Below are positions 54,992-64,000 of a stretch of 64,000 nucleotides of DNA, piece after piece; position 1 is the first letter of the stretch; each line of letters starts with the position of its first letter. The notes under the pieces are model-generated. The model searched no databases, had not been told where the DNA came from, and worked only from the letters and a program-made list of their open reading frames with translations. Origin of the DNA: Paraburkholderia eburnea (GTDB taxonomy: Bacteria > Pseudomonadota > Gammaproteobacteria > Burkholderiales > Burkholderiaceae); assembly GCF_002917095.1 (NCBI RefSeq), contig NZ_PQGA01000012.1:1-64000 (forward strand). Direction: 5' to 3'. The position numbers and the translations under genes were made by a program.

Positions 54992-55531
54992 TTATTTCGA
55001 GCCTTGGTGGACTCGCTTCGAGCTGGTCTGACGCTTCTTGGCGCGCTTGATGTTGCCGCCTTGCGTGACGCGTTCGTTGCCCTTGACCGTCACCTTTTGC
55101 GCCTTCGGCTTGCGCATCGGGTTTTCGCTGGGCTTGACGACCTTCACGACGCGCGGGGCGCGCTTACCGGCTTCGCGTGCGCTCGGCACGTCGCCGGAGG
55201 GGCGCGTCACGGTGCCGCGGGCGCCGGCGCGCGCCGTCGTGGTCTTCGCCTTCTCTTCTTCGGGCTTGTAGATCACGAGCAGCTTGCCGATGTGCTGAAT
55301 CGGCGCTGCGTTCAGGCGATCGCAGATTTCCTCGTAGATCGCGACGCGCTCTTCGCGCTCGTCACCGAACACGCGGACCTTGATGAGTTGGTGCGCGCCA
55401 AGGTGAACCTGGATTTCCTTGATGACGGCGTCGGTCAATCCCTCGGCGCCGATGAGCACGACCGGTTTGAGGGCGTGAGCCTGGGAACGCAGTTCGGAGC
55501 GCTGTTCGGCAGTAAGAGAAAGGGCGGGCAT
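54992..55531 (-). CDS. yhbY: YhbY family RNA-binding protein
   Basis: YhbY has a CRM domain and binds the pre-50S particle. The N-terminal part here matches: LTAEQRSELRSQAHALKPVVLIGAEGLTDAVIKEIQVHL and GDEREERVAIYEEICDRLNAAPIQHIGKLLVIYK. After about residue 90 a basic Lys/Arg/Thr-rich tail of about 85 residues follows that E. coli YhbY (97 residues) lacks. Divergent from rlmE, another 50S-related gene, and near ftsH as in E. coli; the start on the minus strand is 55531. Confidence 0.92.
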   Translation of the reverse strand: MPALSLTAEQRSELRSQAHALKPVVLIGAEGLTDAVIKEIQVHLGAHQLIKVRVFGDEREERVAIYEEICDRLNAAPIQHIGKLLVIYKPEEEKAKTTTARAGARGTVTRPSGDVPSAREAGKRAPRVVKVVKPSENPMRKPKAQKVTVKGNERVTQGGNIKRAKKRQTSSKRVHQGSK

Positions 55532-55793
55532 GGGATGTGGCAGACTCGACTAAAATGACGGCGCTCGCCGGGCAGCCTGACAGACCTCAAAAACGAGGGG
55601 CAGGCGCGCAGGAAGGCAAAAAGCGCGTCGGAAACAACGGAAAACCGTGGAGAACGGCGTGGCGCGGGCTGATGCGGGCAGATGTGGCGGTGCAAACACG
55701 CCAGCTTGAGCCGCACGGGCCGCGACGGCCGCACGAATTAAACGCGTATTATCCGCTAAAAGCGCGACATCACGCAGCAAGAGTTCATTCTTA

Positions 55794-56456
55794 ATGGCAA
55801 AAAACCGCTTCAACACGTCGTGGCTTCACGACCATATCAACGATCCGTACGTGAAGTTGGCGCAGCGGGAGGGTTATCGCGCCCGCGCCGCGTACAAGCT
55901 CAAGGAAATCGACGAGCAGGACAAGCTGATCCGCCCAGGCATGGTCATCGTCGACCTGGGCGCCGCGCCCGGCAGCTGGAGCCAGTACGCGCGCAACAAG
56001 CTCGCGCAAAGCTCGAAACGCGACGAACAGCGTCAGGGCGGCATCGACGGTACGATCATTGCGCTCGATATTCTGCCGATGGAGCCGATCTCCGACGTGC
56101 AATTCCTGCAGGGCGACTTCCGCGAGGACAGCGTGCTCGAACAACTGGAAGAAATCGTGGGCGGTCGTCCGGTCGACCTTGTAATTTCGGATATGGCGCC
56201 CAATCTATCCGGGGTCGCGCTGGCGGATGCCGCGCGTATCGAACACGTCTGCGATCTCGCGCTCGAGTTTTCGCAGAATCATTTGAAACCCGATGGTGCC
56301 CTTTTAGTAAAATGCTTTCACGGCAGTGGTTACAGCCAGATCGTCGAGAAATTCAAGCATCAGTTCAAGGTCGTGGCCGCGCGCAAACCCAAGGCTTCGC
56401 GCGATAAATCGTCCGAAACGTTTATATTGGGCAAACATCTGAAGCGACCCCGTTAA
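55794..56456 (+). CDS. rlmE: 23S rRNA (U2552) 2'-O-methyltransferase RlmE
   Basis: RlmE (FtsJ/RrmJ) methylates U2552 in the A loop during late 50S assembly. The 220-residue protein has the catalytic K-D-K-E set in RAAYKLKEID, SDMAPNLSG and LLVKCFHGSGYSQIVEKFK, with the SAM-binding VDLGAAPGSWSQYA. Length is close to E. coli RlmE (209). It is a neighbour of ftsH, as in E. coli, where ftsJ and ftsH form an operon. TATTAT at 55747-55752 is a weak -10 candidate. Confidence 0.96.
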   Translation: MAKNRFNTSWLHDHINDPYVKLAQREGYRARAAYKLKEIDEQDKLIRPGMVIVDLGAAPGSWSQYARNKLAQSSKRDEQRQGGIDGTIIALDILPMEPISDVQFLQGDFREDSVLEQLEEIVGGRPVDLVISDMAPNLSGVALADAARIEHVCDLALEFSQNHLKPDGALLVKCFHGSGYSQIVEKFKHQFKVVAARKPKASRDKSSETFILGKHLKRPR

Positions 56457-56676
56457 CCTCGGGCATTACGCAAGGATCGGTTCCAGTGTGTCAGGCGGCT
56501 CGCAGGGACGGTAAAAAATGGCCCGGATAGGCTCCGGGACGTTGTCCTGACAGGCCGCGCCGGCTATTTATGCCTTAGCGAAACGTTATGGCGAGGCCCT
56601 GCGTACTGGATTAGAATGCTTTGGTGGTGTCGCAAGGCAAATGTAGGCGCCCGTCTATGAGTGAAGGAGTGGTGCT

Positions 56677-58569
56677 TTGAACAACAACATGTTTTCGAAA
56701 GCAGCAGTGTGGCTGGTGATCGCACTGGTGCTGTTTACGGTGTTCAAGCAGTTCGACAAGCCCCGTGTCCAGGAAGGCGTTTCCTATTCGCAGTTCATGG
56801 ACGACGCGAAGAACGGCAAAGTCAAGAGCGTCGTGGTGCAGGGGCGGAACCTCACGGTCACTCCGGCAGATGGCCAGAAATACCAGATCGTCTCCCCGGG
56901 CGACATCTGGATGGTCGGCGACCTGATGAAGTACAACGTGCAGGTGAGCGGCAAGGCTGACGAAGAGCCTAACGCGCTCGTCTCGGCGCTGTACTACCTC
57001 GGGCCGACGATTCTCATCATCGTGTTCTGGTTCTACATGATGAGGCAGATGCAGGGGGGCGGCAAAGGCGGGGCGTTTTCGTTCGGCAAATCGCGCGCCC
57101 GGCTGATTGACGAGAACAACAACGCGGTCAACTTCTCCGACGTCGCGGGTTGCGACGAAGCCAAGGAAGAAGTGTCCGAACTCGTCGATTTCCTGCGCGA
57201 TCCGCAAAAATTCCAGAAGCTGGGCGGGCGCATCCCGCGCGGCGTGCTGCTGGTCGGCCCTCCGGGTACCGGCAAGACGCTGCTGGCGCGCGCCATCGCC
57301 GGCGAAGCGAAGGTGCCGTTCTTCAGCATTTCGGGTTCGGACTTCGTGGAAATGTTCGTCGGCGTGGGCGCGGCCCGCGTGCGCGACATGTTCGAGCAGG
57401 CCAAGAAGCACGCACCCTGCATCGTGTTCATCGACGAAATCGACGCGGTCGGCCGTCATCGCGGCGCCGGCATGGGCGGCGGTAACGACGAACGCGAACA
57501 GACGCTGAACCAGATGCTGGTCGAAATGGACGGTTTCGAGGCGAACTCGGGCGTCATCGTGATCGCGGCAACCAACCGTTCGGACGTGCTGGACAAGGCG
57601 CTGCTGCGTCCGGGCCGTTTCGACCGCCAGGTCTATGTCGGCCTGCCGGACATCCGTGGTCGCGAGCAGATCATGAAGGTGCACCTGCGCAAGGTGCCGA
57701 TCGCCAACGACGTCGACGCAGCGGTCATCGCGCGCGGTACGCCGGGTTTCTCGGGTGCCGATCTCGCGAACCTCGTGAACGAAGCCGCGCTGTTCGCGGC
57801 GCGTCGCGGCAAGCGCATTGTCGAAATGCAGGATTTCGAAGACGCGAAGGACAAGATCTTCATGGGTCCGGAGCGCAAGTCGGCCGTGATCCGCGAAGAA
57901 GCAAAGCGCGCCACGGCGTATCACGAGTCGGGCCACGCGGTCGTCGCGAAGCTGTTGCCGAAGGCCGATCCGGTGCACAAGGTCACGATCATCCCGCGCG
58001 GTCGCGCACTGGGCGTCACGTGGCAGTTGCCGGAGCACGACAACGAGACGTATTCGAAGGACTATCTGCTTGACCGTCTCGCCATCCTGTTTGGCGGTCG
58101 TGTGGCCGAAGAGCTGTTCATGAACCTGATCAGCACGGGCGCCTCGGACGACTTCAACAAGGCTACGCAGACCGCTCGCGCAATGGTTACGCGCTTCGGC
58201 ATGACCGACGCGCTCGGACCGATGGTCTACGCCGACGACGAAAACGACGGCGGTCCGTTCGGCAAGGGCTTCACGCGTGCGATTTCGGAAGCGACGCAGC
58301 AAAAGGTCGATGCGGAAATCCGTCGCGTGCTGGACGAGCAGTACAGTCTGGCCAAGCGTCTGCTTGACGAGAACCGCGACAAGGTCGAAGCCATGACCGC
58401 CGCGCTGATGGAGTGGGAAACGATCGACGCCGATCAGATCAACGACATCATGGCGGGCCGTCCGCCGCGCTCGCCGAAGAGCGCACCGTCCGCGAGCGAC
58501 GCTTCGTCGTCGGGCGGCAGCACGGGCACCGAGGTCAAGCCGGGCAGCAGCGCCACCGCGCCGGCCTGA
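56677..58569 (+). CDS. ftsH: ATP-dependent zinc metalloprotease FtsH
   Basis: FtsH is the membrane-anchored AAA+ protease that degrades LpxC, sigma32 and misassembled membrane proteins. The 630-residue protein has two membrane segments (about 10-23 and 107-122), Walker A GPPGTGKT (194-201), Walker B FIDEIDA and the zinc site HESGH (416-420). It starts with TTG, and AAGGAG (56664-56669) lies 7 bases upstream; translation continues NNNMFSK, so an internal ATG also exists. Low translation from TTG may limit its level. folP and glmM follow. Confidence 0.96.
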   Translation: MNNNMFSKAAVWLVIALVLFTVFKQFDKPRVQEGVSYSQFMDDAKNGKVKSVVVQGRNLTVTPADGQKYQIVSPGDIWMVGDLMKYNVQVSGKADEEPNALVSALYYLGPTILIIVFWFYMMRQMQGGGKGGAFSFGKSRARLIDENNNAVNFSDVAGCDEAKEEVSELVDFLRDPQKFQKLGGRIPRGVLLVGPPGTGKTLLARAIAGEAKVPFFSISGSDFVEMFVGVGAARVRDMFEQAKKHAPCIVFIDEIDAVGRHRGAGMGGGNDEREQTLNQMLVEMDGFEANSGVIVIAATNRSDVLDKALLRPGRFDRQVYVGLPDIRGREQIMKVHLRKVPIANDVDAAVIARGTPGFSGADLANLVNEAALFAARRGKRIVEMQDFEDAKDKIFMGPERKSAVIREEAKRATAYHESGHAVVAKLLPKADPVHKVTIIPRGRALGVTWQLPEHDNETYSKDYLLDRLAILFGGRVAEELFMNLISTGASDDFNKATQTARAMVTRFGMTDALGPMVYADDENDGGPFGKGFTRAISEATQQKVDAEIRRVLDEQYSLAKRLLDENRDKVEAMTAALMEWETIDADQINDIMAGRPPRSPKSAPSASDASSSGGSTGTEVKPGSSATAPA

Positions 58570-58719
58570 TACGCTGGGGTTAGCCAGATCGAGTAAAGTT
58601 GCGGGCCGGTGTGATCTTCACACCGGCTCGTTTGCATTTCTCGCCACAATGCCGCGCTATGCCTCACGCAATGCCATGGCTAGTGGCTGCATTTCGTTAC
58701 ACATCTGACGTTTCTTGAC

Positions 58720-59619
58720 GTGCCCAATCTCACATCGCAGGGTAACCTGCCCGAACCGCTGATCTGCGGTCGTTTCACGCTGACCTTCGAGCGTCCGCTC
58801 GTCATGGGGATCCTCAACGCGACGCCGGATTCGTTCTCGGACGGCGGCAGCTACATCGCCTTCGACGACGCAATGCGTCGCGCCGAGCAGATGCTGCGTG
58901 ATGGCGTGGACATCATCGACATTGGCGGCGAATCGACCCGCCCCGGTGCGCCGCCCGTGCCGCTCGACGAAGAACTCGCACGCGTGATTCCGCTGGTCGA
59001 GCGCCTGAAGGGCGCGAACGTGCCGCTGTCGATCGATACCTACAAGCCGGAAGTGATGCGTCACGCGCTGGCGGCCGGCGCGGATCTGATCAACGACATC
59101 TGGGGTTTTCGTATGCCGGGCGTGATCGACGCGGTGCGCGAAAGCCATTGCGGCCTGTGCGTGATGCACATGCTCGGCGAGCCGCAGACGATGCAGGTGG
59201 GCGAACCCGATTACGTCGATGTCGTGCGCGAGGTGCGCGAATTTCTGCAGGCGCGCTGCGCCGAACTCGAAGGCGCGGGCGTCGCGAAAGCGCGCATCAG
59301 CGTCGACCCGGGTTTTGGTTTCGGCAAGTCGGTGGTCGAGCATAATTACGCTTTGCTCGCGCACTTGCCCGAGACGGCGCCGGAAGCCGCCGCAGGCGTC
59401 GCGCCTTATCCGATACTCGCGGGAATGTCGCGCAAGTCGATGCTCGGCGCGCTGGTGAACCGGCCGGCGCCGGAGCGCATCGTCGCCAGTGTGGCGGCGG
59501 CGGTGTGCGCGGCGCAGAAGGGCGCGGCGATCATCCGCGTGCACGACGTCGCGCCGACCGTGGATGCGCTGAAGGTCTGGGGCGCCATGCGCGAGGCCGA
59601 ACGTGCCGGGTTGCGATAG
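58720..59619 (+). CDS. folP: Dihydropteroate synthase
   Basis: FolP condenses para-aminobenzoate with dihydropterin diphosphate in folate synthesis and is the sulfonamide target. The 299-residue TIM-barrel protein has VMGILNATPDSFSDGG, DIGGESTRPGA and a late SVDPGFGFGKSVVEHNYALL, along with PILAGMSRKSMLG. The start is GTG with no ribosome binding site visible. The gene lies 150 bases past ftsH and 112 bases before glmM; ftsH-folP-glmM is also the E. coli order. Confidence 0.95.
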   Translation: MPNLTSQGNLPEPLICGRFTLTFERPLVMGILNATPDSFSDGGSYIAFDDAMRRAEQMLRDGVDIIDIGGESTRPGAPPVPLDEELARVIPLVERLKGANVPLSIDTYKPEVMRHALAAGADLINDIWGFRMPGVIDAVRESHCGLCVMHMLGEPQTMQVGEPDYVDVVREVREFLQARCAELEGAGVAKARISVDPGFGFGKSVVEHNYALLAHLPETAPEAAAGVAPYPILAGMSRKSMLGALVNRPAPERIVASVAAAVCAAQKGAAIIRVHDVAPTVDALKVWGAMREAERAGLR

Positions 59620-59731
59620 TCGCGATAGTCGCGACCGCAGCGAAAGCAGCAGGGCGTTGAGAGAAGAGGGCGCGACCGGGCATAAAGAGGCTTCGGGCGC
59701 CGTACAACAGTGTCAATGTGAGGTTTGAGGT

Positions 59732-61084
<1,353 letters not shown>

Positions 61085-61107
61085 TCGGGTCCGATCTGGC
61101 GTGATCC

Positions 61108-61138
61108 CGAAAACCTGGCCGCCCGGCCAGGTTTTGCC
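61108..61138 (+). terminator. Terminator after glmM
   Basis: An 11-bp stem (61110-61120 with 61125-61135, loop GCCC) ends in TTTT. It isolates glmM from the pst operon. Confidence 0.88.
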
Positions 61139-61424
61139 ATAAACAGACGCGGCACCTTCCATGCGGCAAGGGGCCGCGTCTGTGTTTCAGGCGCTCCACG
61201 ACTGTCCGGCGCGACGATTTTTTTGCTGTTCGAGCAAACGTTCCACCGGCGGTTTCAGAAGCCTTTCAAACGCTCCCTCACGGGGCTACGGGTGCGACCC
61301 CGCGGCTTCGTCAAAGGCCCGCCCCACGGCCTGCCACACGCGCCAGCACTCGCTGTCCGGTCGTCTATACACCTGAAGTAAGCGCCTTCTCCATTCTTCC
61401 CCTGCCTTTCAGCCGGTAATCGCA
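61139..61424. other. Upstream part of the pst regulatory gap
   Basis: Together with the Pho region this gap is 380 bases. The part before 61425 has T7 at 61219-61225 and no gene, RNA or clear promoter that I can support. Confidence 0.5.
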
Positions 61425-61479
61425 CTGTCACGACTGCTTCATGAATCGTCACGGTACTGTCACAAAGAGGCCCTATTCT
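61425..61479 (+). promoter_or_regulatory. Two tandem Pho boxes and -10 of pstS
   Basis: Four PhoB half-sites are spaced 10-11 bases apart: CTGTCAC (61425), GCTTCAT (61436), TCGTCAC (61446) and CTGTCAC (61457), against the half-site CTGTCAT. TATTCT (61474-61479) follows 10 bases after the last, as in PhoB-activated promoters, where PhoB replaces the -35. Two half-sites match 6 of 7, two match less well. Confidence 0.75.
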
Positions 61480-61518
61480 TCGCCCTGTCGTTCATCCGCT
61501 CACACATCTGGAGGTCTC

Positions 61519-62550
61519 ATGAAATTGATGCAAACCGCGCTCGCTGGCGTTGCTGGCGCGCTCTTCGCGATCGCAGCCCACGCTGCTGACATCACTGGCG
61601 CGGGCAGCACCTTTGCGGCACCGATCTACACGAAATGGGCGGATGCCTATCAAAAGTCGGGCGGCGGCAAGGTGAACTACCAGGGCATCGGCTCGTCGGG
61701 CGGTATCAAGCAGATCGTCGCCAAGACGGTTGACTTCGCAGGTTCGGACGCTCCGCTGAAGGACGACGAACTGGCCAAGGAAGGCCTGTTCCAGTTCCCG
61801 ACGGTGGTGGGCGGCGTCGTGCCGGCCATCAACGTGCCGGGCATCAAGGCTGGCGAACTGACGCTGTCGGGCGAAGTGCTCGGCGACATCTACCTCGGCA
61901 AGATCAAGAAGTGGAATGATCCGGCCATCGTCGCACTGAACCCGAAGGTCAAGCTGCCGGATCTGGACATCGCCGTGGTTCGCCGCGCCGACGGTTCGGG
62001 CACCAGCTTCATCTGGACGAACTACCTCTCGAAGGTCAACGCCGAGTGGAAGAGCAAGGTTGGCGAAGGCTCGACCGTGGCATGGCCGACGGGTACGGGC
62101 GGCAAGGGCAACGACGGCGTCGCGGCCTTCGTGCAACGCCTGCCGGGCGCGATCGGCTACGTCGAATGGGCGTACGCCAAGCAGAACCACATGGTCTACA
62201 CTGCCCTGAAGAATGAATCGGGCGCGGTCGTCGAGCCGGGCACGGAAACGTTCAAGGCCGCAGCGGCTGGCGCAGACTGGAAGAAGTCGTTCTACCAGAT
62301 CCTGACGAACGAGCCGGGCAAGGACGCATGGCCGGTCGTCGGCGCAACCTTCGTGCTGCTGCACACGGCGCAGGACAAGCCGGATCAAGGCAAGGAAACG
62401 CTCAAGTTCTTCGACTGGGCCTTCAAGAACGGCACGCCGGCTGCTGACAGCCTCGACTACATCTCGCTGCCGCAGTCGGTTGTGAGCGAAATCAAGTCGC
62501 AGTGGAAGGAAAAGGTCAAGGACGCCGGCGGCAAGGCCATCGCCGAATAA
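61519..62550 (+). CDS. pstS: Phosphate ABC transporter substrate-binding protein PstS
   Basis: PstS binds inorganic phosphate in the periplasm. The 343-residue protein has a signal peptide cleaved near AHAAD (about residue 22), then ITGAGSTFAAPIYTKWADAY, the phosphate loop RADGSGTSFIWTNYLSKV and GIGSSGGIKQ, all typical. The ATG at 61519 has GGAGGT 3 bases upstream of its spacer; the frame is open upstream to 61441. Two Pho boxes precede it, so it is expected to rise under phosphate limitation. pstC follows after a 235-base gap with a hairpin. Confidence 0.96.
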   Translation: MKLMQTALAGVAGALFAIAAHAADITGAGSTFAAPIYTKWADAYQKSGGGKVNYQGIGSSGGIKQIVAKTVDFAGSDAPLKDDELAKEGLFQFPTVVGGVVPAINVPGIKAGELTLSGEVLGDIYLGKIKKWNDPAIVALNPKVKLPDLDIAVVRRADGSGTSFIWTNYLSKVNAEWKSKVGEGSTVAWPTGTGGKGNDGVAAFVQRLPGAIGYVEWAYAKQNHMVYTALKNESGAVVEPGTETFKAAAAGADWKKSFYQILTNEPGKDAWPVVGATFVLLHTAQDKPDQGKETLKFFDWAFKNGTPAADSLDYISLPQSVVSEIKSQWKEKVKDAGGKAIAE

Positions 62551-62572
62551 GGCGGTCTGACCGTGTAGCGCT

Positions 62573-62603
62573 ACGGGCCGCCGCGATACCGCGTGCGGCC
62601 CGT
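62573..62603 (+). other. Stem-loop between pstS and pstC
   Basis: A 9-bp stem (ACGGGCCGC 62573-62581 with GCGGCCCGT 62595-62603) follows pstS by 23 bases with no T-run. It could stabilise the pstS message and lower downstream expression, as is known for intergenic hairpins in binding-protein transport operons. Confidence 0.6.
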
Positions 62604-62785
62604 GCTGCTTCCTGGTTACGCGTTATGCATCCGTAATACGGTGCAAAACAGTCGTAATTCACCCGCTTCGATGTACCGCTTTTGGGCTTTTAGCCGGTCG
62701 CTTGACCGGGCCCAGGCGGCAGTCGGTTTCAGAACCGCATAAACGTCGTGAGCCTTGCGCTCGCGGCAACTGGATACAGGTCATC

Positions 62786-63766
62786 ATGTCCGACGTCCCG
62801 CTCGTCTCGAACCCGCCCGGCAGCACGCAACAGGCGCCCAGCCCGGCAGGGGACATCATTTTCGGCGGCCTCGCGCGCGGCGCCGCCATCGTCACGCTGC
62901 TGCTGCTTGGCGGCATCATCGTGTCGCTGATCGTCGCTTCGTTGCCGACGATCCAGAAGTTCGGCTTTTCGTTCCTCTGGTTGGCCGACTGGGATCCACC
63001 CAGCGAGAAGTTCGGCGCGCTCGTGCCCATCTACGGCACGATTGCCACGTCGATCATCGCGCTCATCATCGCCGTGCCGGTGAGCTTCGGCATCGCGCTG
63101 TTCCTGACCGAACTCTCGCCCGCCTGGCTGCGCCGCCCGCTTGGCATCGCCATCGAACTGCTGGCCGCGATCCCGTCGATCGTCTACGGCATGTGGGGCC
63201 TGCTCGTGTTCGCGCCGATCTTCGCGCAATACTTCCAGCGCCCGCTTGGCCAGTGGCTCGGCAACGCGCCGCTGATCGGGCCGCTGTTCCAGGGGCCGCC
63301 GATCGGTATCGGCATTCTGTGCGCAGGCGTCATCCTCGCGATCATGATCATTCCGTACATTGCCTCGGTGATGCGCGACGTGTTCGAGGTCACGCCCGTG
63401 CTGCTCAAGGAGTCGGCTTACGGCATCGGCTGCACGACGTGGGAAGTGATGTGGAAGATCGTGCTGCCCTTCACCAAGACCGGCGTGATCGGCGGCGTGA
63501 TGCTCGGCCTTGGCCGCGCGCTCGGCGAAACCATGGCGGTGACGTTCGTGATCGGCAATACCAACCTGCTCGACAACGTCTCGCTGTTCTCGCCCGGCAA
63601 CAGCATCACCTCGGCGCTCGCCAACGAGTTCGCCGAAGCCGAACCCGGCTTGCACACGTCCGCGCTGATGGAACTGGGTCTGATCCTGTTCGTGATTACC
63701 TTCATCGTGCTGGCGATCTCCAAGCTCATGCTGCTGCGCCTTGAAAAGTCGGAGGGTGCGCGATGA
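62786..63766 (+). CDS. pstC: Phosphate ABC transporter permease PstC
   Basis: PstC is one of the two inner-membrane permease subunits of the high-affinity phosphate importer. The 326-residue protein has about six membrane segments and the permease EAA-like motif GIGCTTWEVMWKIVLPFTKTGVIGGVMLGLGRALGETMAV, with GFSFLW near the first loop. The ATG at 62786 was chosen; the frame is open upstream to 62702 and its ribosome binding site is weak (AGG). Its TGA overlaps the pstA ATG (ATGA). Confidence 0.95.
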   Translation: MSDVPLVSNPPGSTQQAPSPAGDIIFGGLARGAAIVTLLLLGGIIVSLIVASLPTIQKFGFSFLWLADWDPPSEKFGALVPIYGTIATSIIALIIAVPVSFGIALFLTELSPAWLRRPLGIAIELLAAIPSIVYGMWGLLVFAPIFAQYFQRPLGQWLGNAPLIGPLFQGPPIGIGILCAGVILAIMIIPYIASVMRDVFEVTPVLLKESAYGIGCTTWEVMWKIVLPFTKTGVIGGVMLGLGRALGETMAVTFVIGNTNLLDNVSLFSPGNSITSALANEFAEAEPGLHTSALMELGLILFVITFIVLAISKLMLLRLEKSEGAR

Positions 63767-64000
63767 GCGAACCGATGATGAAAATTCCCGGGGCGATCTA
63801 CGGCCCGGAACTCGACAGGATGCGCGGCAAGCTGCAAAGCCGCCGCCGCGTGACCAACGCGATCGCGCTGACGATGTCGCTCGCGGCGATGGGCTTTGGC
63901 CTGCTGTGGCTCGTGTGGATTCTCTATACGACGCTCTCGCTCGGTGTCGGCGGACTGTCGATCGAACTCTTCACGCAATCGACGCCGCCGCCGAACACCG
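63763..64000 (+). CDS. pstA: Phosphate ABC transporter permease PstA (partial)
   Basis: The frame runs off the right edge after about 79 residues. It has GGAGGG upstream of the ATG, a hydrophilic start with RMRGKLQSRRRVTNAI, and a first membrane segment (ALTMSLAAMGFGLLWLVWIL), as in the PstA permease that pairs with PstC. The gene overlaps pstC by four bases. Further pst and pho genes are expected beyond the window. Confidence 0.88.
   Translation, partial: MSEPMMKIPGAIYGPELDRMRGKLQSRRRVTNAIALTMSLAAMGFGLLWLVWILYTTLSLGVGGLSIELFTQSTPPPNT

Overview
The window is high-GC (about 65%) chromosomal DNA of a beta-proteobacterium of the Burkholderiaceae, most likely Paraburkholderia, Caballeronia or Burkholderia sensu lato (chromosome 1). 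The reasons are the gene order yceD-rpmF-plsX-fabHDG-acpP-fabF-rpoE-mucABD-lepA-lepB-rnc-era-recO-pdxJ-acpS-nagZ, the block carA-carB-greA-yhbY-rlmE-ftsH-folP-glmM-pstSCA, an arginine-type EF-P next to its rhamnosyltransferase EarP, and proteins with long Ala/Pro/Lys-rich tails. Nearly all of the window is conserved core genome. I identified this by reading protein motifs; no database search was run.

Layout. 1-129: left end of an IS3-like insertion sequence. 193-1550: two minus-strand housekeeping genes (an RsmI-type methylase and Maf). 1700-8950: a strong sigma70 promoter, yceD-rpmF, then phospholipid and fatty-acid synthesis (plsX, fabH, fabD, fabG, acpP, fabF). 8967-13662: a YgfX-like membrane protein and the envelope-stress module rpoE-rseA-rseB-mucD. 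13697-22565: glutaredoxin, lepA, lepB, rnc, era, recO, pdxJ, acpS, nagZ. 22661-27004 (minus): an orphan sigma54 activator with an altered GAFTGA loop, CsbD, EF-P and EarP. 27230-30741: uvrC, pgsA and a tRNA operon (Gly, Gly, Cys). 30873-33838: DUF2164, an ElaA-type acetyltransferase, and a minus-strand copper/cytochrome-oxidase assembly operon (SCO, PCu(A)C, CtaG). 34213-40201: trehalose synthesis (otsB, otsA), an ABC exporter and a GT4 glycosyltransferase. 40397-42007: two membrane proteins. 42009-43540: a lower-GC accessory patch with a two-gene unit next to tRNA-Val. 43737-46697: dnaQ, rnhA, yafS and gloB, the same neighbours as in E. coli. 46851-61084: mltD, carAB, greA, DUF4149, yhbY, rlmE, ftsH, folP, glmM. 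61425-64000: a PhoB-controlled pst operon (pstS, pstC, partial pstA).

How the genes work together. The fab block supplies acyl-ACP to PlsX for phospholipid synthesis, and AcpS (21 kb) activates AcpP. RpoE, RseA, RseB and MucD form a sense-and-respond envelope-stress circuit. EarP modifies Arg32 of the EF-P encoded beside it. SCO, PCu(A)C and CtaG deliver copper to cytochrome oxidase. The pst genes form a phosphate importer behind four PhoB half-sites.

The least explained elements are: the low-GC two-gene unit at 42309-43519, with a C-x10-C-x15-C-x10-C tail and a hairpin directly before its Shine-Dalgarno site; a 25-bp tandem duplication that creates two 5-codon minicistrons before ctaG; a 13-bp stem directly before rnc (RNase III); the GAFNGA sigma54 activator; and 9-bp tandem repeats upstream of rpoE. 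No CRISPR array, rRNA operon or complete prophage was seen.
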